Program-made: the position numbers and the translations under genes
The notes under the pieces: generated by a model
Database searches by the model: none
Seen by the model: only the letters and a program-made list of their open reading frames with translations
What the model was told of the DNA's origin: nothing
Shown: positions 7,304 through 14,222 of the stretch, one piece after another
Layout of the letters: the number at the start of each line of letters is the position of its first letter
How positions within the stretch are numbered: position 1 is the stretch's first letter
Assembly (NCBI GenBank): GCA_007120485.1
Contig: SKNP01000523.1
Coordinates: 1 to 14,670 of the forward strand
DNA length: 14,670 bases
Origin: Nitriliruptoraceae bacterium
GTDB lineage: Bacteria > Actinomycetota > Nitriliruptoria > Nitriliruptorales > Nitriliruptoraceae
Direction of reading: 5' to 3'

Positions 7304-7389
7304 GCGAGCGTGGCGGAACTGGCAGACGCGCTGGGTTTAGGTCCCAGTGGGCTTCACAGCCCTTGGGGGTTCGAGTCCCCCCGCTCGCA
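7304..7389 (+). tRNA. tRNA-Leu (anticodon UAG)
   Basis: A complete class II cloverleaf. The acceptor stem GCGAGCG (7304-7310) pairs with CGCTCGC (7382-7388), followed by discriminator A7389. The D stem is GCG/CGC (7313-7315 with 7327-7329), with GG in its loop. The anticodon stem is CTGGG/CCCAG (7331-7335 with 7343-7347), with loop TTTAGGT and anticodon TAG at 7338-7340. The long variable arm GGGCT-TCAC-AGCCC (7349-7362) is the leucine/serine hallmark, and the T arm is GGGGG-TTCGAGT-CCCCC (7365-7381). All stems are perfect. The genomic 3' sequence is ACCG, so CCA is not encoded and must be added by nucleotidyltransferase. It should decode CUN, mainly CUA and CUG. The gene stands alone, with no other tRNA nearby. 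Confidence 0.97.
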
Positions 7390-7465
7390 CCGCCTGACCT
7401 GCGGGAACGCTGGCAACGGATCGGCTCGAACGCGCGGGCGATCCCCCAGTGGTGACGGAGCGGCC

Positions 7466-7490
7466 GGCCCAGGGCGACCGTTCCTGGGTC
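7466..7490. terminator. Weak hairpin CCCAGG-N9-CCTGGG after the tRNA gene
   Basis: CCCAGG (7468-7473) pairs with CCTGGG (7483-7488), extended by a G-T wobble and a G-C pair to eight pairs around a nine-base loop. It lies just before the much stronger hairpin at 7496-7528. Together they may end tRNA transcription. No T-run follows. Confidence 0.3.
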
Positions 7491-7495
7491 TGCTG

Positions 7496-7528
7496 GAGCG
7501 GGAGCGGCCAGCACGGCCGCTCCCGCTC
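7496..7528. terminator. Perfect 14-bp hairpin terminator between tRNA-Leu and the ABC permease gene
   Basis: GAGCGGGAGCGGCC (7496-7509) and its exact complement (7515-7528) enclose a five-base loop AGCAC. It starts 16 bases past the permease stop on the minus strand and about 107 bases after the tRNA on the plus strand, so it probably acts on both converging transcripts. There is no long T-tract on either side, which is common for terminators in high-GC actinobacteria. Confidence 0.7.
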
Positions 7529-7543
7529 TCGTGCCGGGTGCGT

Positions 7544-9217
7544 TCAGGCCTCCTGGAGGTCACGGTGCCGGAACCGCGCAACACCGATGGCGACACCGAT
7601 GGCGCCGACCGCCAACATCGTGAGCAGCGGGAGCACATCCGGTGACTGCGCGGGGACCGCGGCGAGCTGCCGGAACGGACTCAGGTCGAGCACGGCATCG
7701 GGGAGTTCGAGGACGCCGCCGACGAAGTCGACGAGGTAGGCCGTGACCACGAGTCCGTAGGTGATCGGCGTGGCCAGCCGCGGCGCGAACCCGAACACGG
7801 CGATCCCGACGCCGAGCGCGGCCCAAGCGACGGGGACCGTGTTGGCCCCGGCGGCCAGGGCGTCGCCGATCGTGATCGGGGTCCCCACGATCGCGGTGCT
7901 GCCCCAGACGATCGCTGCCGCCACGGCGGCGAGCAGGACGGCCCCGACGGCCGCGACCAGGACCCGGGTGACGAGCCACCGCACACGGCCCAGTGGGCGG
8001 ACCAGCAGGTGCTCGATCCTCCACGTCGCCTCCTCCTCGCGGATGGATGCGACCTGACCGGCGGCGAACACCGCGAGCAGCAGCGCCACGATGGAGAACG
8101 TGAACGCCACGATGCCCTCCGCCGTGTCGATCCCGACCCAGCCCAGCTGGTCGCCCAGCTCGACCATCGTCGGGAGATCGGCGACCGCTTCGCTGAAGTC
8201 CCGGGCCAGCAGCCCGAACGCGAGGGTGACCAGGCCGATGATGGCCGCCCAGGTCCGCAGCCCAGCACCTGTCAGCCGGACGGCCAGGGAACGGTGGCCA
8301 GCAAGCGGCCGGGGCGCGAAGGACGGTTCGTCGGCTGCGCCGCCGATCCAACCGGCGTCGAGATCACGCCTGGCCAGCGCGACCGCCATGCCCACGAGCA
8401 CCACGAGCAGCGCGGACAGTGCCCCGAACACGGCCGGCCAGGCCGCATCGGCGGGGTGCAGGTAGCCGACCCACCCGAAGGGCGTCGTCCACCAGACCCA
8501 CTCCGGCGTCACGCTCGCCGCGGCCAGGAGCCGCAGCCCGAGCAACACGCCCAGGAGCCCGCCGACGAGCCCGACGGCACGTCGGTAGGAGGTTGCGAGG
8601 TGCGACGCCAGCACGCCGGCGGTCGCGAACGAGGCGGTGAGCAGGGCCATGGATCCACCCAAAGCCCAGGAGGTCGCCGGATCCATGCCCGCTGCCGTGT
8701 GGCTCGTCCCGACGGCGACGGCGAACAGGGCGTGGGTCGTGGCCAGGGCCGCCATCGCGGACGCGGTCAGACCACGGGGGCTGACGACCCCGGCCCGCAG
8801 CAGCTCGAGGTGGCCCCGCTCTTCGGCCCGGCGGAGCAGCCGAGCTCCGGCGAGCATGCCCCAGACCGCCGCGAGGATGGAGAACATCCCCCAACGGGAC
8901 AGGGTCGCCCCTTCCACCGTGGTGAGCTGGACGAACCGGCCGAGCATGGCCTCGAAGGCGGGGATGCCCTCCATCTCCGCGAAGAGGGCGAGCTCCTCCG
9001 GTGTCGTGTACCGGTCCTCGTAGGTGGTCACGACACCGACGCTGACGAGCGTCAGACCGCAGATCCAGGCGATGGCAGCGTTACGAAGCAGCCGCAGGTG
9101 GTGCCGGTAGAGACGGAACCAGACCTGGGTCGGCGTCCGGGCGGTGTAGTCGGTCGGGAACGCGGCCTCACCCGGGCTCCCGGGACGTGTGGTTGGAGGG
9201 GTGGTCGTACTGGTCAT
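7544..9217 (-). CDS. ABC-2 type exporter permease, tandem-duplicated (TnrB3-like)
   Basis: A 557-residue polytopic membrane protein, the transmembrane subunit of an ABC exporter of the 'exporter of polyketide antibiotics' (TnrB3, COG3559) type. It is two fused halves of about six helices. Each half carries a charged cytoplasmic coupling segment (GARLLRRAEERGHLELLRAG at 124-143; IREEEATWRIEHLLVRPLGR at 392-411). Each ends in an arginine-rich RDL motif (RRDL 283-286, HRDL 551-554), evidence of internal duplication. About 12 membrane segments are visible. The N-terminal 30 residues are polar and lack a signal peptide. The ATG at 9217 has AGGAG (complement of 9226-9230) eight bases upstream. It follows the ATPase gene by 42 bases and is the last gene of the operon, ending at a strong hairpin. 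The exported substrate is unknown; family members often export drugs or antibiotics. Confidence 0.9.
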   Translation of the reverse strand: MTSTTTPPTTRPGSPGEAAFPTDYTARTPTQVWFRLYRHHLRLLRNAAIAWICGLTLVSVGVVTTYEDRYTTPEELALFAEMEGIPAFEAMLGRFVQLTTVEGATLSRWGMFSILAAVWGMLAGARLLRRAEERGHLELLRAGVVSPRGLTASAMAALATTHALFAVAVGTSHTAAGMDPATSWALGGSMALLTASFATAGVLASHLATSYRRAVGLVGGLLGVLLGLRLLAAASVTPEWVWWTTPFGWVGYLHPADAAWPAVFGALSALLVVLVGMAVALARRDLDAGWIGGAADEPSFAPRPLAGHRSLAVRLTGAGLRTWAAIIGLVTLAFGLLARDFSEAVADLPTMVELGDQLGWVGIDTAEGIVAFTFSIVALLLAVFAAGQVASIREEEATWRIEHLLVRPLGRVRWLVTRVLVAAVGAVLLAAVAAAIVWGSTAIVGTPITIGDALAAGANTVPVAWAALGVGIAVFGFAPRLATPITYGLVVTAYLVDFVGGVLELPDAVLDLSPFRQLAAVPAQSPDVLPLLTMLAVGAIGVAIGVARFRHRDLQEA

Positions 9218-9259
9218 GTCGATATCTCCTGGGCCGGTCGCGGCCCGGTCCCTGGCCGA

Positions 9260-10165
9260 TCAGGTGCCGGCGGGTTCGGTCGCCTCGTCGTAGTAGGCGT
9301 GGAACAGCTCCTCGAGTGACGGCTCACGGACCTGCAGCGTGTGCACCTCGGCAGCAGCGAGCGCCTTGATCAGCGGGTCGGTGGATCCGCGGACCTGGAG
9401 ACGGATGACGCCCGCCCCGACCGTCACGTCCTCGATCCCCGGTAGCGCATCGACGCGTGGGGGCGTGCCCGTGTACGTGGCTTCGACGACCGTGGCCTGG
9501 AGGTGCCGCAGGTCCTCCAGGGTCCCGTTCTCGACCAGCCGTCCCTGCCGCAGCACCGCGACGCGATCACAGACCGCCTCCACCTCGGAGAGGATGTGGC
9601 TCGACATCAGGATGGTCTGTCCCCGGGCCTTGGCCTCGCGCAGGGCGTCCTGGAATGTCGCTTCCATCAGGGGGTCCAAGCCCGAGGTGGGCTCGTCCAT
9701 CACCAGGACGGGGGCGCGGGTCATCAGGGCAGCGATGATGGAGATCTTCTGGCGGTTGCCCTTGGAGTAGCTCCGTCCCTTCTTGGAGGGATCGAAGTTG
9801 AAGCGCTCGACGAGGTCGACCCGGTAGGCCTGGTCGTAGCCGCCCCAGGTCGCCCCGAGCAGGTCCAGGATGCGTTCTCCGGTCAGCTCGGGCCACACCG
9901 ACACATCGCCGGGGATGTAGGCCAGGTGCCCGTGTGCACGCACGGGGTCGCGCCAGGCGTCGACGCCCAGGATCTGCGCGCTCCCACTCGTCGGCTTGAC
10001 GAGCCCGAGGAGGGTACGCAGAGCCGTGGTCTTGCCCGCCCCGTTGGGTCCGAGCAGGCCGACGATCTCGCCCTGGCGAACATCGAGTCGCAGGGCATCG
10101 AGGGCGGTGACGTCACCGAAGCGCTTCGTGGTGTCGTCGAACCGGATGACGGGTGTTGTCGCCAT
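9260..10165 (-). CDS. ABC exporter ATP-binding protein (DrrA-like)
   Basis: A 301-residue cytoplasmic ATPase that powers the adjacent permease. Walker A is GPNGAGKTT at 39-47 and Walker B is LVMDEP at 154-159 (Asp157, catalytic Glu158). The D-loop is SGLD at 161-164 and the switch histidine is His190 in MSSH. The signature loop reads YSKGNRQK (133-140) rather than LSGGQ, and the Q-loop region reads YIPGD (83-87) without glutamine; I believe both are seen in this DrrA/TnrB3-linked group. The C-terminal extension (about 220-301) ends in PSLEELFHAYY, the usual C-terminal motif of ABC-2 exporter ATPases. The ATG at 10165 is chosen because AGGAG (complement of 10171-10175) lies five bases upstream; the 34 codons before it are not conserved-looking. 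It sits between the degenerate ATPase-like gene and the permease. Confidence 0.94.
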   Translation of the reverse strand: MATTPVIRFDDTTKRFGDVTALDALRLDVRQGEIVGLLGPNGAGKTTALRTLLGLVKPTSGSAQILGVDAWRDPVRAHGHLAYIPGDVSVWPELTGERILDLLGATWGGYDQAYRVDLVERFNFDPSKKGRSYSKGNRQKISIIAALMTRAPVLVMDEPTSGLDPLMEATFQDALREAKARGQTILMSSHILSEVEAVCDRVAVLRQGRLVENGTLEDLRHLQATVVEATYTGTPPRVDALPGIEDVTVGAGVIRLQVRGSTDPLIKALAAAEVHTLQVREPSLEELFHAYYDEATEPAGT

Positions 10166-10170
10166 GGTTG

Positions 10171-10175
10171 CTCCT
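10171..10175 (-). promoter_or_regulatory. Ribosome binding site AGGAG fixing the ATPase start
   Basis: The complement reads AGGAG five bases before the ATG at 10165. It selects this ATG over the upstream in-frame start at 10267. Confidence 0.75.
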
Positions 10176-10239
10176 GTCGTGGATCGGTTGGTGGTGCGGG
10201 TCGTGAGGGACTCGTGATGCCGGCCTTGGGGCAACGGCG

Positions 10240-10728
10240 TCAGGCGAGGTGGACCACCTGGCCGCACACCCGTGCGGCCAGCTGGGGATCACCGGTCAGC
10301 AGCAGCGCGGTCGGCCGCCACCGGAGGTGCAGGTCGATGAGGTCAACGACGAAGCGGTCGGTCGCTGCGGCGTCGGACCCTGAGGTGGGCTCGTCGAGGA
10401 GCCAGACGTCGCCGCGCGGGGAACCGTCGAGACGCAGGGGCACGCGCAGGCTGTCGTGATCGTTCCCGCCGGTGGTGGGGCGGGGGCCCGAGATCGTGAC
10501 GATCCGATGGGCCAGCAGCCGTCCGTCGCGTGCCGGGTCGAGGCCGTCGACACGGACCCGGCCCCCGTCAGGACGACGTCGTCCGACGAGCAGCTCGATG
10601 AGGATCCGACGACGCGGCGCGTCGTCGGTCACCGCAGCCAGGAACTCGCCACGACGCACCACCAGGTCGATGCCGTCGAGGAGGCGACGTCCATCGACCT
10701 CAGCGATCAGCTTCTCGAGCAGGAGCAC
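10240..10728 (-). CDS. Small degenerate ABC ATPase-like protein lacking Walker A
   Basis: A 162-residue protein resembling a shortened ABC nucleotide-binding domain. The start (LLLEKLIAEVDGRRLLDGID) and strand GEFLAAV align with the usual N-terminal region, but where GPNGAGKTT is expected it reads TDDAPRRR (34-41), so the Walker A lysine is gone. Walker B is retained as VWLLDEPTSGSD (108-119). Only about 25 residues separate the Q-loop region from Walker B instead of about 75, so the helical subdomain with the LSGGQ signature is missing. The switch position reads TGD rather than a histidine. It should not hydrolyse ATP by itself. The frame is open with strong G/C third positions, so it looks maintained rather than decayed. 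The GTG at 10728 has AGGA eight bases upstream; the codons before it lose the G/C third-position bias. It begins the exporter operon, 74 bases before the ATPase. A regulatory or structural role is inference. Confidence 0.75.
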   Translation of the reverse strand: MLLLEKLIAEVDGRRLLDGIDLVVRRGEFLAAVTDDAPRRRILIELLVGRRRPDGGRVRVDGLDPARDGRLLAHRIVTISGPRPTTGGNDHDSLRVPLRLDGSPRGDVWLLDEPTSGSDAAATDRFVVDLIDLHLRWRPTALLLTGDPQLAARVCGQVVHLA

Positions 10729-10736
10729 GGTTCCGA

Positions 10737-10740
10737 TCCT
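10737..10740 (-). promoter_or_regulatory. Ribosome binding site AGGA before the GTG of the degenerate ATPase gene
   Basis: The complement reads AGGA eight bases before the GTG at 10728. It is modest, but together with the change in codon bias it supports this start over the GTG at 10839. Confidence 0.45.
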
Positions 10741-10789
10741 GTCCAGACCGCGTCGGTCACGCGGTTCAGGTTCCACCGTGCTCTGCGGG

Positions 10790-10801
10790 CCTTTCCAACG
10801 G
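10790..10801 (-). repeat. 12-base element CCGTTGGAAAGG, copy 2
   Basis: On the minus strand this reads CCGTTGGAAAGG, identical to 4975-4986. It lies 61 bases before the first gene of the exporter operon and points toward it, inside the 191-bp gap between the divergent exporter operon and the SARP-type regulator. GGTGC also occurs a few bases upstream of both copies. No strong -10/-35 pair was recognised in this gap on either strand. Confidence 0.4.
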
Positions 10802-10907
10802 CTTTCGCACCGCTGTCCTTCGACCCTGGGTGATGCCACATCCGGTGGCTACGGTCCGATGCGTGAGCGCACTCCCGCGCGACGGCGTGTGGTCACCGAC
10901 CCCTGGC

Positions 10908-10912
10908 AGGAG
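10908..10912 (+). promoter_or_regulatory. Ribosome binding site AGGAG fixing the SARP regulator start
   Basis: AGGAG lies seven bases before the GTG at 10920. The next residues, EYGLLGSFRLL, are the usual opening strand of a SARP winged-helix domain, so this start is well supported. Confidence 0.8.
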
Positions 10913-10919
10913 ACGAGGC

Positions 10920-13900
10920 GTGGAGTACGGGCTCCTCGGATCGTTCCGTCTGCTCAGACCTGACGGTCAGGAGCGACCGACCACCCAACGTCAACGCGAC
11001 CTGCTGGCGCTGCTGGCGCTGCATGCGGGTGAGACCGTGAGTCGCGATCGCCTGATCGACGCCCTGTGGGGTGACGACCTCCCCGCCGACCCTGCGAACG
11101 CACTCCAGCAACGGGTCTTCCACGTCCGCCGCCTGCTCCAGACCCGCGACGGCGTGCAACGGCTCGAAACCACCGGAACCGGCTACCGACTGCTCGAGGA
11201 GCCCGGTGCGGTCGACGCCCTGCGTTTCGAGCACCTCCGAACGGTCGCCCAACGGTCGCGCGTGGCGGGTGACCTTCCCGGTACGTCCCGAGCGCTGGTC
11301 GAAGCGCTGGGCCTGTGGCGAGGAACGGCCCTGCAGGACATCGGCGGCGTCTGGGCCGTCGCTGCAGCCGAGCGCCTCGATGAGCTGCGGTTGGTGACCC
11401 TCGAGGACCGCATCGAGGTGGAGCTCCAACTGGGTCAGCACCGCGCCGTCGTCGCAGAGCTCGAAGAACTGGTGCGCCTGCACCCACTGCGTGAACAGCT
11501 CCACGGGCACCTGATGCGGGCACTGACCTTCTCCGGACGGGAGGCCGACGCCCTGGAGGTCTACTCCGACCTCCGATCGGTGCTGGCCGAAGAACTCGGA
11601 CTCGATCCCTCCCCGGCCTTGCAACGCCTCCACGAGGACATCCTCGGCCACCGTCTCGCCCCGCCTGATCACCACGCTCCACCACCGATCGGACGTGACG
11701 GGTCAGCCGTCGATCAGGTCGAGGCTCCGACCGGGGCCGCGCGGTGGGCTGTCGCACCGGCGCCGACCAGCAGCTTCATCGGACGCGAGGATGAGCTCGA
11801 ACGCCTCGGCACGCTGCTCGCCGCCGATCGGATCGTCACCGTCACGGGCCCTGGCGGCGCCGGGAAGACCCGCCTGGTCGCCGAGCTCCTGCGGTCGACA
11901 CACCTGCCGGCCGGCGACGATGCCGCCGACGTGGTCTTCGTCGAGCTGGGTCGGATCTCGGACCCTGCCGCGGTACCTGCGGCAACCGCAACCGCGGCGG
12001 GCATCCGCAGCCGTGCAGGGAGCTCGCCGGTCGACCTGCTCCACGCCGCCTTCGGCGACCAGCCGGTGCACCTCGTCCTCGACAACTGCGAGCACCTGCT
12101 GGATGCCGCCTGTGAGCTGGTGGTGGCGCTGGCCGCTCCCTGTCCTCGACTCCGCGTGCTCGCGACGAGCCGCGAGCCGCTCGGCGTCGATGGCGAGGTC
12201 GTCTGGCCCCTCGACACGTTGTCACTCCCTGCGGCGGGGAGCTGCGACCTCGAAGCCATCGCTGACGTGCCCGCGTCACGCCTGTTCCTCGACCGGGTCC
12301 ACAGCGCCGCACCTGACGTGCGGATCACCGAGGACGACGTCCCGGCGATCGTACGCATCGTGCGGGAACTGGACGGGCTCCCCCTCGCGATCGAGCTGGC
12401 CGCCTCACGCGCCCGGGCGATGTCACTGTCGGAGATCGCCGACCGGCTCACGGATCGGTTCGCACTGCTCGTCGGCGGTCGACGTGACTCACCGACCCGC
12501 CACCAGGCGCTGACCACGACCCTCGAGTGGAGCTGGGACCTGCTGACCACGGCCCAGCAGCGGGCGTGGATGGCTGCGTCGGTCCCACAGTCGTCGTTCA
12601 CGGCGGAGTTCCTCGCCCCGCTACTTGCCGCGATCGACCCCGACCAGGACGTCATCGCGGCGATCGGGGATCTGCGGGACCGCTCGCTGTTGCGCGTGTA
12701 CGAACGCGGCACCCCGACGCGGTACGACGTGCTCACGTCGATCCGCGGGTTCGGGATCCAGCGCCTCGTGGAGCGTGGCGCCGAGGCAGCGGTCCGAGAC
12801 GCGCACGCAACCGCCGTTGAACGGGCCATGCGTGCGGCCGATCGCATGGACACGAGGCGGTGGGACCTCGATCTCGACGCCCAGCGCGACCTGCTCCCGG
12901 ATGTGCGTGCCGCCATCCGCTGGCGGCTCGAACAGGGAGATCGCCACGGCGCCCAGCGTGTGGCGGCAACGCTCGGCTGGCTCGCCTACCTCACGGCCCT
13001 CACGAGTGAGGGCCGTCGCCTCCTGGACGCGACGTTGGGTCCCATCGACGACGTCGATCCCGAGCAGGTCGCGTACGAAGCGGCCATCTGGGCTGCCGGT
13101 CTGCGGATCGGTGACGCCGACGAGGAAGGTCTCGCCTGGGCCGAACTCGCGGTCAGGCTGACCGACGGCGTCGACGATGAGGTGGCACGGGGCCTCGCCC
13201 TCGGTTTCCTGGCCTCGTTCCGCGTCGTCTGCGGTGACATCCCCGGTGGACTCGAACTGATGCAGCAGCAGGCCGCGGATGCCACCGGCTGGCTGGAGGG
13301 GATGTGGCGGCTGCTCGAGAGCAAGGTGCTGGTGCTGCAGGGCGACCTCGACCGAGCCCAGCCATCGGTGGAACGCGCGATCGATGCGTTCGAGCACGCC
13401 GGGGCAGCCAGCAGCATGCTCGCCGGGGATGTGCTCGTGCACCTCGCCCAGCTCCGTGGCGACGCGGAAACGGCACGCCAGGCCGCTCAGCGAGCGATCG
13501 ATCGCTGCATCGATCACGAGTCGTGGGAGTTGGAACTCGAGGTGCGGTCCCTGCTCGCGATGATCGAGGCCGCAACCGGCGACGACGACCGGTCACGACA
13601 GCAACTCGACCGGGCGGCCACGCTCATCTCCCGCACCGGCTTGACGATGGCGGGTGCGATGCTGGCACACGCCGAGGGGTACGTGCGGTTCATGGGAGGT
13701 GAGTTCGACGCCGCTCGCGACGCATGGGAGCGAGGACTCGAGCTCCACGACTGGACGGGACTGATCCACGGCCGACCCTTCGCGCTCTGGGGGTTGGGTC
13801 ACGTTGCCCTCGCCGAGGGTCGGACCGCCGATGCGCAGACGCTGCTCCGCACGTCCTTCGAGCAGGCCACAGCTCGGGGCGATCGCGATGCGATGGCGTC

Positions 13901-14147
13901 GGCCCTCGAGGGCGTCGCCGCGGTTCGGCTCGCTGAGGCAGACGGGGCGGCCGCCGCTCGCCTGCTGGGCGCGGCCGAGTCACTCCGGCTCTCGATGGGC
14001 GCGCCAGCGCCGCTGCTGTCTCATCGCTTCGCTGACCGCACCCGTGAGCAGGTGCGGGAGCACCTCGATACGGCCCCGTTCGAGGCCGCGTACCGGGCGG
14101 GCAAGGAACTCCGGACGGAGGAGCTCGAAACCCTCGTCGATGGGTGA
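10920..14147 (+). CDS. AfsR-like SARP family regulator (wHTH-BTAD-NTPase-TPR)
   Basis: A 1075-residue multidomain transcriptional activator. Residues 1-92 form an OmpR/SARP winged helix (YGLLGSFRLL opening, ALQQRVFHVRRLL recognition region). Residues about 97-244 form the bacterial transcriptional activator domain, ending EELGLDPSPALQRLHEDIL. A Pro/His-rich linker leads to a STAND/NB-ARC-like NTPase. This has SFIGREDEL at 285-293, Walker A GPGGAGKT at 310-317, Walker B LVLDN at 385-389, ATSREPLG at 415-422 and GLPLA at 486-490. From about 560 to the end are TPR-like helices, closing with the EGVAAVRLAEADGAAAARLLGAAESLR type segment common in such regulators. SARPs activate secondary-metabolite genes by binding direct repeats near -35. 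It is divergent from the ABC exporter operon, its most likely nearby target (inference). It lacks a LuxR C-terminal helix-turn-helix. Confidence 0.94.
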   Translation: MEYGLLGSFRLLRPDGQERPTTQRQRDLLALLALHAGETVSRDRLIDALWGDDLPADPANALQQRVFHVRRLLQTRDGVQRLETTGTGYRLLEEPGAVDALRFEHLRTVAQRSRVAGDLPGTSRALVEALGLWRGTALQDIGGVWAVAAAERLDELRLVTLEDRIEVELQLGQHRAVVAELEELVRLHPLREQLHGHLMRALTFSGREADALEVYSDLRSVLAEELGLDPSPALQRLHEDILGHRLAPPDHHAPPPIGRDGSAVDQVEAPTGAARWAVAPAPTSSFIGREDELERLGTLLAADRIVTVTGPGGAGKTRLVAELLRSTHLPAGDDAADVVFVELGRISDPAAVPAATATAAGIRSRAGSSPVDLLHAAFGDQPVHLVLDNCEHLLDAACELVVALAAPCPRLRVLATSREPLGVDGEVVWPLDTLSLPAAGSCDLEAIADVPASRLFLDRVHSAAPDVRITEDDVPAIVRIVRELDGLPLAIELAASRARAMSLSEIADRLTDRFALLVGGRRDSPTRHQALTTTLEWSWDLLTTAQQRAWMAASVPQSSFTAEFLAPLLAAIDPDQDVIAAIGDLRDRSLLRVYERGTPTRYDVLTSIRGFGIQRLVERGAEAAVRDAHATAVERAMRAADRMDTRRWDLDLDAQRDLLPDVRAAIRWRLEQGDRHGAQRVAATLGWLAYLTALTSEGRRLLDATLGPIDDVDPEQVAYEAAIWAAGLRIGDADEEGLAWAELAVRLTDGVDDEVARGLALGFLASFRVVCGDIPGGLELMQQQAADATGWLEGMWRLLESKVLVLQGDLDRAQPSVERAIDAFEHAGAASSMLAGDVLVHLAQLRGDAETARQAAQRAIDRCIDHESWELELEVRSLLAMIEAATGDDDRSRQQLDRAATLISRTGLTMAGAMLAHAEGYVRFMGGEFDAARDAWERGLELHDWTGLIHGRPFALWGLGHVALAEGRTADAQTLLRTSFEQATARGDRDAMASALEGVAAVRLAEADGAAAARLLGAAESLRLSMGAPAPLLSHRFADRTREQVREHLDTAPFEAAYRAGKELRTEELETLVDG

Positions 14148-14200
14148 GCCGTCGAAGGGGACCGAGATCCTGCCTCCGCACCCGGTGCACGATCCGACAT

Positions 14201-14216
14201 CGGTCGCCCTCGACCG
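14201..14216. terminator. Small hairpin between converging genes, possible terminator
   Basis: CGGTCG (14201-14206) pairs with CGACCG (14211-14216) around a four-base loop CCCT. It lies in the 75-bp gap between the stop of the SARP regulator and the stop of the converging symporter gene. The stem is only six pairs and no T-run follows, so support is modest. Confidence 0.3.
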
Positions 14217-14222
14217 GCTCGA

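Noticed and set aside
7304..7389. tRNA-Leu as an integration site for a mobile element
   Set aside because: No integrase is present in the window, and I saw no direct repeat of the tRNA 3' end elsewhere in it.
7160..7645. Plus-strand frame running through the tRNA gene
   Set aside because: It contains the translated tRNA (LGLGPSGLHSPWGFESPRSH), a common false-gene signature, and a terminator hairpin.
8009..9319. 436-codon plus-strand frame
   Set aside because: It is antisense to the permease. Its composition is highly charged and repetitive (Gly/Arg/Gln), typical of a GC-rich shadow of a membrane protein.
10729..10839. Upstream GTG (10839) extension of the degenerate ATPase-like gene
   Set aside because: The extra 37 codons have low G/C at third positions and no similarity to an ABC domain. 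The region is more likely the divergent promoter.
11714..12916. 400-codon minus-strand frame inside the SARP regulator
   Set aside because: It is Ser/Arg-rich, without motifs, and lies opposite the Walker A and NB-ARC motifs of the real gene.
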